A stretch of 64,000 nucleotides of DNA from Flavobacteriales bacterium (GTDB taxonomy: Bacteria > Bacteroidota > Bacteroidia > Flavobacteriales_E > Vicingaceae). Below, piece after piece: positions 51,042-59,420 of the stretch. How positions within the stretch are numbered: the first letter of the stretch is position 1; each line of letters starts with the position of its first letter. Position numbers and translations under genes: made by a program. The notes beneath the pieces were generated by a model. That model had not been told where the DNA came from. It was given only the letters and a program-made list of their open reading frames with translations, and did not search any database. Location of the stretch: positions 1-64,000 of the forward strand of contig JAJCYO010000147.1 of the NCBI GenBank assembly GCA_029262875.1. The letters are read 5' to 3'.

Positions 51042-52007
51042 ATTACATCCGCGTAAATCACTGTTGTCAAATCTGCCCAAAACTTCGAACTCATTATCAC
51101 TGATTTTCTTGCCTAAATCTTGCGTAGCGATAAAACAACAAGAATCAATATTGGTCATATCGATTACATTAATTCCTCCCGTTTTATGGTGTTCAATCAT
51201 ACTAAAAGGATCATTAATGTCGCGTATTAAAACGTTCATCCAGTTTGGAGTTTTAAAAATCCCATTTCCTTTTGAATAAGCTTGAGATAGTAATTCTGTC
51301 ATTCCATATTCAGAATGAATTTCAGTTACATTGAAATTTTCTTTATAGATTTTGTGTAGCTCGTTTCGGGTCAATTCTTTTCTTCTTCCTTTCATTCCTC
51401 CCGTTTCCATAATAATGACATTATTTAAGTCAATTTGTGCCGTTTCGGCCAAATCTAATAATGCGAAAGAAACACCAATTATGAGCACTTTTTGACCATT
51501 TTTGGTCACTTTTTGTGCAATTTCGATCATTTTTGACCAATTTTCGAGAAAAAACCCACTTTCAGGGTGCTTGCTTTTTTCAATTAAATCAGTTGCCATA
51601 TAAATTAAGGATGACCCCTTTCTTTCCATATAAGATGGCAGTAATGCTAAAATACAGTAGTCTTCAATGTTACCGTAAAATGTTTTGAAAGCATTTTGAA
51701 AGCTTGTTTCATAAAGGTTAAGATCTTTCACATAATGTTTACTTTGACTCTGGCCTGTTGTTCCACTGCTTAAAAAGATTTGCTCTTCTTCAAAATGACC
51801 AGTTTTAACTGCATGTGTTTTGAAAAATTCGATGGGTAAAAATGGAATTTCATAGGGGGTTGTTATTTCCGTAGGGTTGACTTTTAAAAGTTGGCAAAAC
51901 TCATTGTAAACCGCGTTGTTGGAATATTGGTAATTGAATATTTCGAGAGAAATTTCGTTAAACTCTTGTTCAGTTTGAATGTCGAAGATTCGATTTTTAA
52001 GGTTCAA
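51027..52007 (-). CDS. LuxE/PaaK-family acyl-protein synthetase-like enzyme
   Basis: 326-aa cytosolic protein of the adenylate-forming fold. The AMP-binding SSGTTGQSQSK motif at about 80-90, EYGMTELLSQAY near 235 and the Cys/Asp-rich C-terminus match the LuxE acyl-protein synthetase group, which activates fatty acids as acyl-AMP. No ATG is near the start: the ORF-track start is TTG at 52010, and TTG at 52007 gives MNLKNRIFDIQ, closer to relatives. No luxC/D partner is in the window. The likely role is activation of a carboxylic acid for transfer; substrate unknown. Confidence 0.82.
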   Translation of the reverse strand: MNLKNRIFDIQTEQEFNEISLEIFNYQYSNNAVYNEFCQLLKVNPTEITTPYEIPFLPIEFFKTHAVKTGHFEEEQIFLSSGTTGQSQSKHYVKDLNLYETSFQNAFKTFYGNIEDYCILALLPSYMERKGSSLIYMATDLIEKSKHPESGFFLENWSKMIEIAQKVTKNGQKVLIIGVSFALLDLAETAQIDLNNVIIMETGGMKGRRKELTRNELHKIYKENFNVTEIHSEYGMTELLSQAYSKGNGIFKTPNWMNVLIRDINDPFSMIEHHKTGGINVIDMTNIDSCCFIATQDLGKKISDNEFEVLGRFDNSDLRGCNLLIS

Positions 52008-52040
52008 CAAAATAATTCGTAATTTTAAAATGTAATATAC

Positions 52041-52532
52041 ATGAAACAGTTAGTAAAATTAGCCATATTATTTACGATAGTTCTTTCATTGGGATGTAAA
52101 AAGGACGATGTTGAACCGGTTCCACCTGTTATTACTTTTATAGATGCTCAATTATCTGCTGATAAATCATTTAGTATTGTTCGTTTCGAATTCTTTGATG
52201 GAGACGGTGACTTAGGGCTAAAACAAAATGAAAGCACTGGTGAACAAGAATTTAATGTGTTTATAGATTACTACGAAAAAGTAAATGGAGCATGGGTATT
52301 AAAATCTCCAGTTATTACATGGAATACAACAGAAGCAAAATTTGATACAACAGAATTACATTTAAGGCTTCCTTTTTTGGAAAACGAATCAGGAAGAGAA
52401 TTAGAAGGAGAAACAGAAATAGATTTACTGTATAATTTTGCTGCGGATACTTTTAGGTATGAAATTACACTTAAAGATAGAGCATTTCATTTAAGCAATG
52501 TTATTACTACTACAGATTTGGTGGTGAATTAA
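52041..52532 (+). CDS. Small lipoprotein of unknown function
   Basis: 163-aa predicted lipoprotein (signal ending [10 protein letters not shown], Cys19). The mature region contains [15 protein letters not shown] (a calcium-loop-like DxDxD, reminiscent of EF-hand-like loops) and beta strands up to [19 protein letters not shown], suggesting a single Ig-like or C2-like domain. No family recognised. It is divergent from the LuxE-like gene by 33 bp and ends with the TTAA overlap on odhB. Confidence 0.72.
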   Translation: MKQLVKLAILFTIVLSLGCKKDDVEPVPPVITFIDAQLSADKSFSIVRFEFFDGDGDLGLKQNESTGEQEFNVFIDYYEKVNGAWVLKSPVITWNTTEAKFDTTELHLRLPFLENESGRELEGETEIDLLYNFAADTFRYEITLKDRAFHLSNVITTTDLVVN

Positions 52533-53731
52533 GCCTTTAAATCATCGAAAACATCATTAGCTGCCATAGCTTGTAATATGAGTTCCTTAGGATTTTCTAA
52601 CTGTTCTTTTACCATTTTTAAGAAGCTAACAGACTCACTACCATCAATAATTCTATGATCATAAGATAGGGCAACATACATAATTGGTCTAATCTCTACT
52701 TTTCCATCAATGGCAACTGGTCGTTCAACGATATTGTGCATCCCTAAAATAGCACTTTGAGGAGGGTTAATGATAGGAGTACTTAGCATAGAGCCGAAAA
52801 CACCTCCATTGGTAATGGTAAATGTTCCACCCTCCATATCTGAAAGGTCTATTTTCCCATCTCGCGCTTTAATTGCTAATCTTTTGATTTCTGTTTCAAT
52901 TTCCACTAAGGACATCTCTTGAGCTTCTCTTACAACAGGAACCATTAAACCTTTAGGAGAGCTTACGGCAATACCGATATCTGCAAAGTCGTAACTGACC
53001 ATATAATCTCCATCAATCATAGAATTTACTGCAGGAAATTCTTTTAAACCATTGGTAACAGCTTTAGTGAAAAATGACATAAACCCCAATCCTACACCGT
53101 GTTTTTCTTTAAAAGCTTCTTTATAAACGGCTCTAATATCCATGATAGGTTTCATGTCAACTTCATTAAAAGTAGTTAGCATGGCTGTTTCGTTCTTAAC
53201 AGCTACTAATCGTTTTGCTACTTTTCTTCGTAGCATACTCATCTTTTTCCTTTCTCCTTGTTTCCCTTCAGCACCGTTTAAATAAAGACCAATGTCTTTT
53301 TTTGTAATTTTTCCATTACTACCACTTCCCTTAATATCAGATGGGTTAATAGCATTAGCAGCAATCATTTCTTTTGCAACAGGAGTTGCTTTAACGTTTT
53401 TGTCAACGGTTGCTTTCGCAGGCCCTGGGTTTGGCACGGCAGCATCTGGCTGGCTTACCGCCTCAGTTTTTGATTCAAAATCAGCAGGTTTTTCGGCATC
53501 AGTGTCAATTAAACAAACTACTCCGCCAACTTGAACAGCATCACCTTCTTCAGCTTTTAAAGTAATAATTCCTGCTTCTTCGGCAGGCAGCTCCAATGTT
53601 GCTTTATCAGAATCTACTTCCGCAATAGCCTGATCTTTTTCTACATAGTCACCATCTTCTACCAGCCACTGTGCAATCTCTACTTCTGTTATTGATTCTC
53701 CCGGAGAGGGAACTTTCATTTCTAAAGCCAT
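52529..53731 (-). CDS. odhB: 2-oxoglutarate dehydrogenase E2 (dihydrolipoyllysine succinyltransferase)
   Basis: 400-aa core subunit that transfers succinyl groups to CoA. An N-terminal lipoyl domain (lipoyl Lys in [11 protein letters not shown], about K44) is followed by an Ala/Pro linker, a peripheral subunit-binding domain at about 115-150 ([19 protein letters not shown]) and the catalytic domain (about 170-395) with [13 protein letters not shown] carrying the active-site His. One lipoyl domain is usual for the 2-oxoglutarate complex. It lies 9 bp behind the E1 gene. The E3 (dihydrolipoamide dehydrogenase) gene is not in this window. Confidence 0.95.
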   Translation of the reverse strand: MALEMKVPSPGESITEVEIAQWLVEDGDYVEKDQAIAEVDSDKATLELPAEEAGIITLKAEEGDAVQVGGVVCLIDTDAEKPADFESKTEAVSQPDAAVPNPGPAKATVDKNVKATPVAKEMIAANAINPSDIKGSGSNGKITKKDIGLYLNGAEGKQGERKKMSMLRRKVAKRLVAVKNETAMLTTFNEVDMKPIMDIRAVYKEAFKEKHGVGLGFMSFFTKAVTNGLKEFPAVNSMIDGDYMVSYDFADIGIAVSSPKGLMVPVVREAQEMSLVEIETEIKRLAIKARDGKIDLSDMEGGTFTITNGGVFGSMLSTPIINPPQSAILGMHNIVERPVAIDGKVEIRPIMYVALSYDHRIIDGSESVSFLKMVKEQLENPKELILQAMAANDVFDDLKA

Positions 53732-53740
53732 AGCTTTTCT

Positions 53741-56461
53741 TTATTGTTTTGTAACTAATGCGTTTTCAAATACTTTATTTATAATGGCAGCTTGTCTTAC
53801 CGCATGCGCTTTTGACGACCCTGTTGCTGGAGATCCACTTGCTCTTAACGAAATTAACTCCAAGTCTACAAAAGTAAAATGACGTTGCATACTTGACCAA
53901 GCCCCCATGTTCTTTGGTTCCTCCTGCGCCCAAATGTGCTTTTTAGCATTCTTATATTTTTCTAAAATCTTTTTTAGTTGTGTTTTTGGTAATGGGTATA
54001 GTTGTTCTATTCTCACTAAAGCAATATTATTTACTCCTCCTATTTCTTCTCTTTTTGCCAATAAGTCGTAATAAAATTTACCAGTACAAAAAACAAGGGT
54101 ATCTACCATTTCCGCTTTAGTATTGTCATCGATTATTTCTTGAAAATTTCCAGTAGCCATTTCATCTATATTAGAAACACACTTAGGAAGTCGTAATAAA
54201 CTTTTAGGTGTAAATACAATTAAAGGTTTTCTAAAATCCCACTTTAATTGCCTTCTTAAGATATGGAAAAAATTTGCTGGAGTAGAACAATTGGCAACTT
54301 GTAAATTATTGTCTGCACACAATTGTAAAAACCGTTCCATTCTTCCACTGGAATGTTCAGCTCCTTGCCCTTCATAGCCATGAGGAAGTAGCATTACTAA
54401 ACCATTTTGAGTTTTCCATTTATCTTCTGCAGCACTTAAAAATTGATCAATTACTATTTGCGCACCATTGTTAAAATCTCCAAATTGTGCTTCCCATATC
54501 GTTAATCCATTTGGGGTTGCCATTCCGTACCCGTATTCAAACCCCAAGACACCATATTCTGAGAGCAGAGAATTATAAATATGAAGTGGGGCTTGGTCTT
54601 TTGAAATATTATTTAGCGGAGTATATTCTTCTTCAGAATCTTCTACTTTAACCACAGCATGTCGATGGGAAAAAGTTCCTCTTTCAACATCTTGTCCGGT
54701 GAATCGAATAGGATAACCTTCCTCCAACAAAGAGCCATAAGCCAATAATTCACCAGCATCCCAACTCAATTCAGTCCCATCTACAAGTTGTTTTAAACGA
54801 TTCTCAAATAATCGAGTAGTTTTTTTAATGAATTTTTTATCAGAAGGTAAGGTGCTTATTTTTTTTCCTATTTCAATTAGTTTCTTTTTATCATATCCAG
54901 TATTTGGAGAATCATCGAAGCTTTCTCTGTCGCTATATTTTATACCTTCCCAAGTTCTTTTTAAAAATTGAGTAACAGAGGCTTTTTCAATTTCTTTAGC
55001 TTCATCTAATCTTTCTTGAAGGACGTTGCTAAAGTTTTGCTCCAACACTTTTTCTTCAGATTTACTTACAATTCCTTCATTTATTAGTTTATCTAAATAA
55101 ATATCTCTCGGGTTAGCATGTTTCCCAATTGCTTTGTATAATAGTGGTTGAGTAAAGCGCGGCTCATCCCCTTCATTGTGCCCATACTTTCTGTACCCCA
55201 AAATATCGATGTACACATCTTTATTAAATTCTTGACGATATTCTAATGCCAATTTAACTGTTTGAATAACAGCTTCAACATCATCTCCATTTACGTGAAA
55301 AACAGGGCATAATGTTACTTTTGCTACATCGGTACAGTATGTACTGGACCTTCCGTCCAAATAGTTAGTAGTAAAACCAATTTGATTATTTACTACAATG
55401 TGTAATGTTCCCCCAACTTTATAGCCATCCAATTGAGCCATTTGAGCAACTTCATATGCCACACCCTGTCCAGAGACAGCAGCATCACCATGGATAATTA
55501 TAGGGACAATTTTATTATGATCCTTTAAGTAGGTATCTATTTTAGAACGAGTGATACCTTCAACTACTGGAGCAACAGTTTCGAGATGAGAAGGGTTTGG
55601 AGATAAAGTCATATGAACTTTATTTCCATTATCAGCAACAACATCACAAGAATACCCTAAATGATATTTTACATCACCATCAAAAATATTGTCCTCATAT
55701 TCTTTTCCTTCAAATTCGCTAAAGATTGCAGAATAAGTCTTATTAAAAATATTAGCCAAAACATTTAGCCTCCCTCTATGGGCCATTCCAACAATAAATT
55801 CTTTAATCCCAAATTCAGAACCTTTTTCAACTACAGCGTCTAAAGCAGGAATCAACGCTTCATTTCCTTCCAAAGAAAACCGTTTTTGACCAACAAATTT
55901 TTTGTGCAAAAATTGTTCAAAAACAACAGCTTGATTTAATTTATGAAGGATGTGTTTTTTTTCTTCAGCATTAAATATGGCTCTGTTTTTAAGTTCTATT
56001 TTTTCTTTAATCCAAGCAACCTCTTCTGGTTTTCGAATGTATGTATACTCTATTCCAATAGATTGGCAGTAGGTTTCTTCTAAATGAGAAATAATGTCTT
56101 TAAGCTTTGCAGACCCAATTCCAACTTCATTTCCAGCTTGAAAAGTAGTCTCTAAATCTGCTTTTTCTAAGCCATAATTCTCTATATCTAATGAAGGGGA
56201 ATATTGCCTTCTTGTTCTTACTGGGTTGGTTTTGGTAAATAAATGACCACGAGAGCGGTAACCATTAATTAGGTCAATAACTTTAAATTCCTTGTCAAAT
56301 CCCTCAGGGGCTTCAGTATCGTAATTGTTTTTGGCAAATTCAAACCCTTCAAAAAATTTTTGCCACCCTTCTCCTACATCTTGAGGGTTATTCAGATACC
56401 GCTGATAGTACTCTTCAATGACTTCCCCATCAGCATTACTCAAATATGAGTGTTTGTCCAT
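53741..56461 (-). CDS. sucA: 2-oxoglutarate dehydrogenase E1
   Basis: 906-aa thiamine diphosphate (ThDP)-dependent E1 of the 2-oxoglutarate dehydrogenase complex (TCA cycle). It begins MDKHSYLSNADGEVIEEYYQRYLNNP, has the HRGRLNVLANIF segment and the ThDP/Mg signature HGDAAVSGQGVAYE, then GHNEGDEPRFTQPLLY and GYEGQGAEHSSGRMERFLQL. Length is normal. It is the first gene of a two-gene operon with odhB and divergent from the ferredoxin-dependent oxoacid oxidoreductase. A candidate -7 box TACTTTTG is on the minus strand at 56494-56487. Confidence 0.96.
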   Translation of the reverse strand: MDKHSYLSNADGEVIEEYYQRYLNNPQDVGEGWQKFFEGFEFAKNNYDTEAPEGFDKEFKVIDLINGYRSRGHLFTKTNPVRTRRQYSPSLDIENYGLEKADLETTFQAGNEVGIGSAKLKDIISHLEETYCQSIGIEYTYIRKPEEVAWIKEKIELKNRAIFNAEEKKHILHKLNQAVVFEQFLHKKFVGQKRFSLEGNEALIPALDAVVEKGSEFGIKEFIVGMAHRGRLNVLANIFNKTYSAIFSEFEGKEYEDNIFDGDVKYHLGYSCDVVADNGNKVHMTLSPNPSHLETVAPVVEGITRSKIDTYLKDHNKIVPIIIHGDAAVSGQGVAYEVAQMAQLDGYKVGGTLHIVVNNQIGFTTNYLDGRSSTYCTDVAKVTLCPVFHVNGDDVEAVIQTVKLALEYRQEFNKDVYIDILGYRKYGHNEGDEPRFTQPLLYKAIGKHANPRDIYLDKLINEGIVSKSEEKVLEQNFSNVLQERLDEAKEIEKASVTQFLKRTWEGIKYSDRESFDDSPNTGYDKKKLIEIGKKISTLPSDKKFIKKTTRLFENRLKQLVDGTELSWDAGELLAYGSLLEEGYPIRFTGQDVERGTFSHRHAVVKVEDSEEEYTPLNNISKDQAPLHIYNSLLSEYGVLGFEYGYGMATPNGLTIWEAQFGDFNNGAQIVIDQFLSAAEDKWKTQNGLVMLLPHGYEGQGAEHSSGRMERFLQLCADNNLQVANCSTPANFFHILRRQLKWDFRKPLIVFTPKSLLRLPKCVSNIDEMATGNFQEIIDDNTKAEMVDTLVFCTGKFYYDLLAKREEIGGVNNIALVRIEQLYPLPKTQLKKILEKYKNAKKHIWAQEEPKNMGAWSSMQRHFTFVDLELISLRASGSPATGSSKAHAVRQAAIINKVFENALVTKQ

Positions 56462-56486
56462 CTTTCTGCTTTGAAATTATTGTAGA

Positions 56487-56545
56487 CAAAAGTAATAAAT
56501 ATCCCTATTGTTTAAATGGAAAACATGATTATTATCATACTTTTG
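56487..56545. promoter_or_regulatory. Divergent promoter region with identical TACTTTTG boxes
   Basis: TACTTTTG appears on the minus strand at 56494-56487 (for E1) and on the plus strand at 56538-56545 (for the oxidoreductase). Both match TAnnTTTG, but neither has a TTG at 17-23 bp. An imperfect inverted repeat (ATGAT-TATT-ATCAT, 56525-56538) touches the plus-strand box. Confidence 0.4.
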
Positions 56546-56559
56546 TGTAAAAATTTTTA

Positions 56560-58398
56560 ATGTCAAAAAAAGTTGAAGATATAGACCAAGTTGTCATCAA
56601 ATTTGCTGGAGATTCTGGTGATGGGATGCAACTTACAGGGACTCAATTTAGCAATACAACCGCCTTTATTGGTAATGATTTGGCTACTTTCCCTGACTTT
56701 CCGGCTGAAATTCGAGCTCCACAAGGAACTGTTGCTGGAGTTAGTGGCTTTAAAATTCAATTTGGAAGTAATCGAGTTTTTTCTCCTGGAGATGAAGCAG
56801 ATATTTTAATTGCGATGAATCCGGCAGCACTGTTAGCAAATATAGATTGGATTAAAGATAGAGGAACTATTATTGTTGATAGTGATAATTTTAAAATTAA
56901 AGATTTTGAAAAAGCAGGTTATAAATCAAACCCTTTAGAGGATGAGACTTTAGCCGGTTATAATGTAATTGAGGCCCCAATTACAAAATTAACTAAGGAA
57001 AGTGTTGCAGATTGTGAGATAGAAAATAAGTTTAGATCGAGAAGTAAGAATATGTTTGCTTTAGGAATTGTTTATTGGTTGTTTAGTAGACCACTAAAAG
57101 TAACTGAAGACTATTTAGATGTGAAGTTTGGTAAGGTTCCAGAAATTGCCAAAGCAAATAAACAAGCTTTAAAAGCAGGTTATAATTATGCTTTAACAGT
57201 AGAATTATTACCCTCATCATACAAAGTAAAGGCCGCATCCTTACCTGCTGGAAAGTATAGAAGTATAATGGGGAATGAAGCTACGGCATGGGGTTTAATG
57301 GCTGCTGCAGAGCGAGCAGATTTAAATATCTTTTTAGGGACTTATCCTATAACTCCAGCCTCAGATATTTTACACGAATTATCAAAGTATAAAAATTTCA
57401 ACATTGTTACGCTTCAGGCAGAAGATGAAATTGCAGGTATTTGTGCTGCAATCGGAGCAAGTTTTGCTGGGAGCTTGGCTGTTACTTCAACATCAGGACC
57501 AGGACTGGCTTTAAAAGGCGAGGCAATTGGTTTAGCGATGATGACCGAATTACCAATAGTAGTTATTGATGTGCAAAGAGGAGGCCCTTCAACAGGTTTA
57601 CCAACTAAGACAGAACAATCAGATTTGTTACAATCAGTTTATGGCAGAAATGGGGAGAGCCCAGTAATTGTAATTGCTGCAAGTACACCTTCTAATTGTT
57701 TTGATTTTGCTTATATGGCTGCGAAACTTGCTGTAGAGCACATGACTCCTGTAATTCTGTTATCGGATGGTTTTATTGCAAATGGTGCTGAACCATGGAA
57801 AATAAAAAGTACTGCAACAATGCCAGATATAAACCCTGCTTTTGCTGAAGAAGGTGATGCTGATTGGAGTCCGTATGTTAGATCTGAGGATAAGTTAAAT
57901 AGAACTTGGGCAAAACCTGGAACGAAAGGGTTAGAGCATAGAATTGGAGGATTAGAAAAACAAGCTATAACAGGGAACGTTTCTTATGATCCTAATAATC
58001 ATGAAGAGATGGTTAAGGTGAGAGCTGAAAAAGTAGCTCGCGTTGCTAATTTTATACCTGAGTTAGAATTTAATGGAGATGAAAATGCTGATTTATTAGT
58101 AGTTGGTTGGGGTGGAACTTATGGAGGTTTACATACAGCGGTAAGTTCTATGCTAACGGAAGAGAAATCTATCGCTCATGCTCATTTTAATTTTATTAAT
58201 CCTTTACCAAAAAATACAGCAGAAGTATTTGCCAAGTTTAAAAAAATTGTAGTGTGTGAATTGAATAATGGTCAGTTTGTAAAATTATTGCAAAGCGAAT
58301 TGCCTCAGTTTGATTATTTACAATACAATAAAATACAAGGGCTACCTTTTTCTAAAGGTCAATTAATGCAAGAGTTTAACAACTTAATTGAAGCGTAA
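56560..58398 (+). CDS. korA: 2-oxoacid:acceptor (2-oxoglutarate:ferredoxin) oxidoreductase subunit alpha
   Basis: 612-aa subunit with the gamma domain fused at the N-terminus (about 1-190, KFAGDSGDGMQLTGTQFS) followed by the alpha region (about 220-612). Motifs are TYPITPASDILHELSKYK, EDEIAGICAAIGASFAG, TSTSGPGLALKGEAIG and DVQRGGPSTGLPTKTEQSD. With the beta subunit 2 bp downstream it should convert 2-oxoglutarate to succinyl-CoA with ferredoxin as acceptor, in either direction. The gene is divergent from the NAD-linked complex for the same reaction. Substrate (2-oxoglutarate versus pyruvate) is inferred from architecture and context. Confidence 0.94.
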   Translation: MSKKVEDIDQVVIKFAGDSGDGMQLTGTQFSNTTAFIGNDLATFPDFPAEIRAPQGTVAGVSGFKIQFGSNRVFSPGDEADILIAMNPAALLANIDWIKDRGTIIVDSDNFKIKDFEKAGYKSNPLEDETLAGYNVIEAPITKLTKESVADCEIENKFRSRSKNMFALGIVYWLFSRPLKVTEDYLDVKFGKVPEIAKANKQALKAGYNYALTVELLPSSYKVKAASLPAGKYRSIMGNEATAWGLMAAAERADLNIFLGTYPITPASDILHELSKYKNFNIVTLQAEDEIAGICAAIGASFAGSLAVTSTSGPGLALKGEAIGLAMMTELPIVVIDVQRGGPSTGLPTKTEQSDLLQSVYGRNGESPVIVIAASTPSNCFDFAYMAAKLAVEHMTPVILLSDGFIANGAEPWKIKSTATMPDINPAFAEEGDADWSPYVRSEDKLNRTWAKPGTKGLEHRIGGLEKQAITGNVSYDPNNHEEMVKVRAEKVARVANFIPELEFNGDENADLLVVGWGGTYGGLHTAVSSMLTEEKSIAHAHFNFINPLPKNTAEVFAKFKKIVVCELNNGQFVKLLQSELPQFDYLQYNKIQGLPFSKGQLMQEFNNLIEA

Positions 58399-58400
58399 TT

Positions 58401-59420
58401 ATGGAACACTTAGTGAAAGAGGAGTTAACGTTTAGAGATTTTGAGACTGATCAAGATGTACGGTGGTGTCCAGGTTGTGGAGATTATGCAATTTTAAAAT
58501 CCGTTCAAAAAGTAATGCCAGTAATTGGTAAAGAAAAGGAAGATATTGTATTTATTTCCGGAATCGGTTGTTCATCTCGTTTTCCATACTATATGAATAC
58601 TTATGGGTTTCATACCATACATGGTAGAGCTCCGGCTTTTGCAACAGGGGTGAAGTTGGCTAACCCAAACTTAAGCGTTTGGCAAGTTACAGGTGATGGT
58701 GATGCCTTGGCAATAGGTGGAAATCACTACATTCATGTGTTAAGAAGAAATATTGATATTAATATTTTGTTGTTTAACAATGAAATTTATGGACTAACAA
58801 AGGGGCAATTTTCGCCAACATCACAAACTGGAATTAAAACCAAATCTTCCCCGCAAGGAACAGTAGATAGGAGTTTTAACCCTGGGAAGTTGGCTTTAGG
58901 AGCTGAGGCAAATTTCTTTGCACGGGTTATCGATATTGATCCAAAAAGGATGTCTGAGGTGATGATAGAATCTGAAAAACACAAAGGGACCTCACTCATA
59001 GAAATTTTACAAAACTGCATCATTTTTAATGATAAAGTATTTGCAAATGTTACTGCTAAAGATGTAAAATTAGATAAACAACTGTGGTTGAAACATGGAG
59101 AGCCAATGATTTTTGGTGCTGATCAAAACAAAGGAATCATCTTAAATGGACTTAAATTAGAAGTGGTTACCATTGGTGAAAATGGAATTACTGAAGCTGA
59201 TATCTTAGTGCATGATGCTTATTGTGAGGATAACACTTTACACAATATGTTGATTAGTATGGCTATTCCAGAATTTCCGGTAGCATTTGGAATTATTAGA
59301 CAAGTGAAGGGAGCTTCTTTTGATGAAAATGTTTGGAATCAGATTGCTGAGGAAAAGACAAATGCTAAGTTTAATTCTGTAGATGAGTTGATGAATAGCG
59401 GGGTGACTTGGGAGATCTAA
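58401..59420 (+). CDS. korB: 2-oxoacid:acceptor oxidoreductase subunit beta
   Basis: 339-aa ThDP-binding subunit. The conserved RWCPGCGDYAILKSVQ, GIGCSSRFPYYMNTYG and HGRAPAFATGVKLANP, then VTGDGDALAIGGNHYIH (ThDP/Mg loop) and NNEIYGLTKGQFSPTS are all present. Cys residues in WCPGCGD and GIGCSS can hold a [4Fe-4S] cluster as in the family. Its stop codon (TAA) overlaps the TAG of the convergent TPR-phosphatase gene by 4 bp (CTAA). Confidence 0.95.
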   Translation: MEHLVKEELTFRDFETDQDVRWCPGCGDYAILKSVQKVMPVIGKEKEDIVFISGIGCSSRFPYYMNTYGFHTIHGRAPAFATGVKLANPNLSVWQVTGDGDALAIGGNHYIHVLRRNIDINILLFNNEIYGLTKGQFSPTSQTGIKTKSSPQGTVDRSFNPGKLALGAEANFFARVIDIDPKRMSEVMIESEKHKGTSLIEILQNCIIFNDKVFANVTAKDVKLDKQLWLKHGEPMIFGADQNKGIILNGLKLEVVTIGENGITEADILVHDAYCEDNTLHNMLISMAIPEFPVAFGIIRQVKGASFDENVWNQIAEEKTNAKFNSVDELMNSGVTWEI

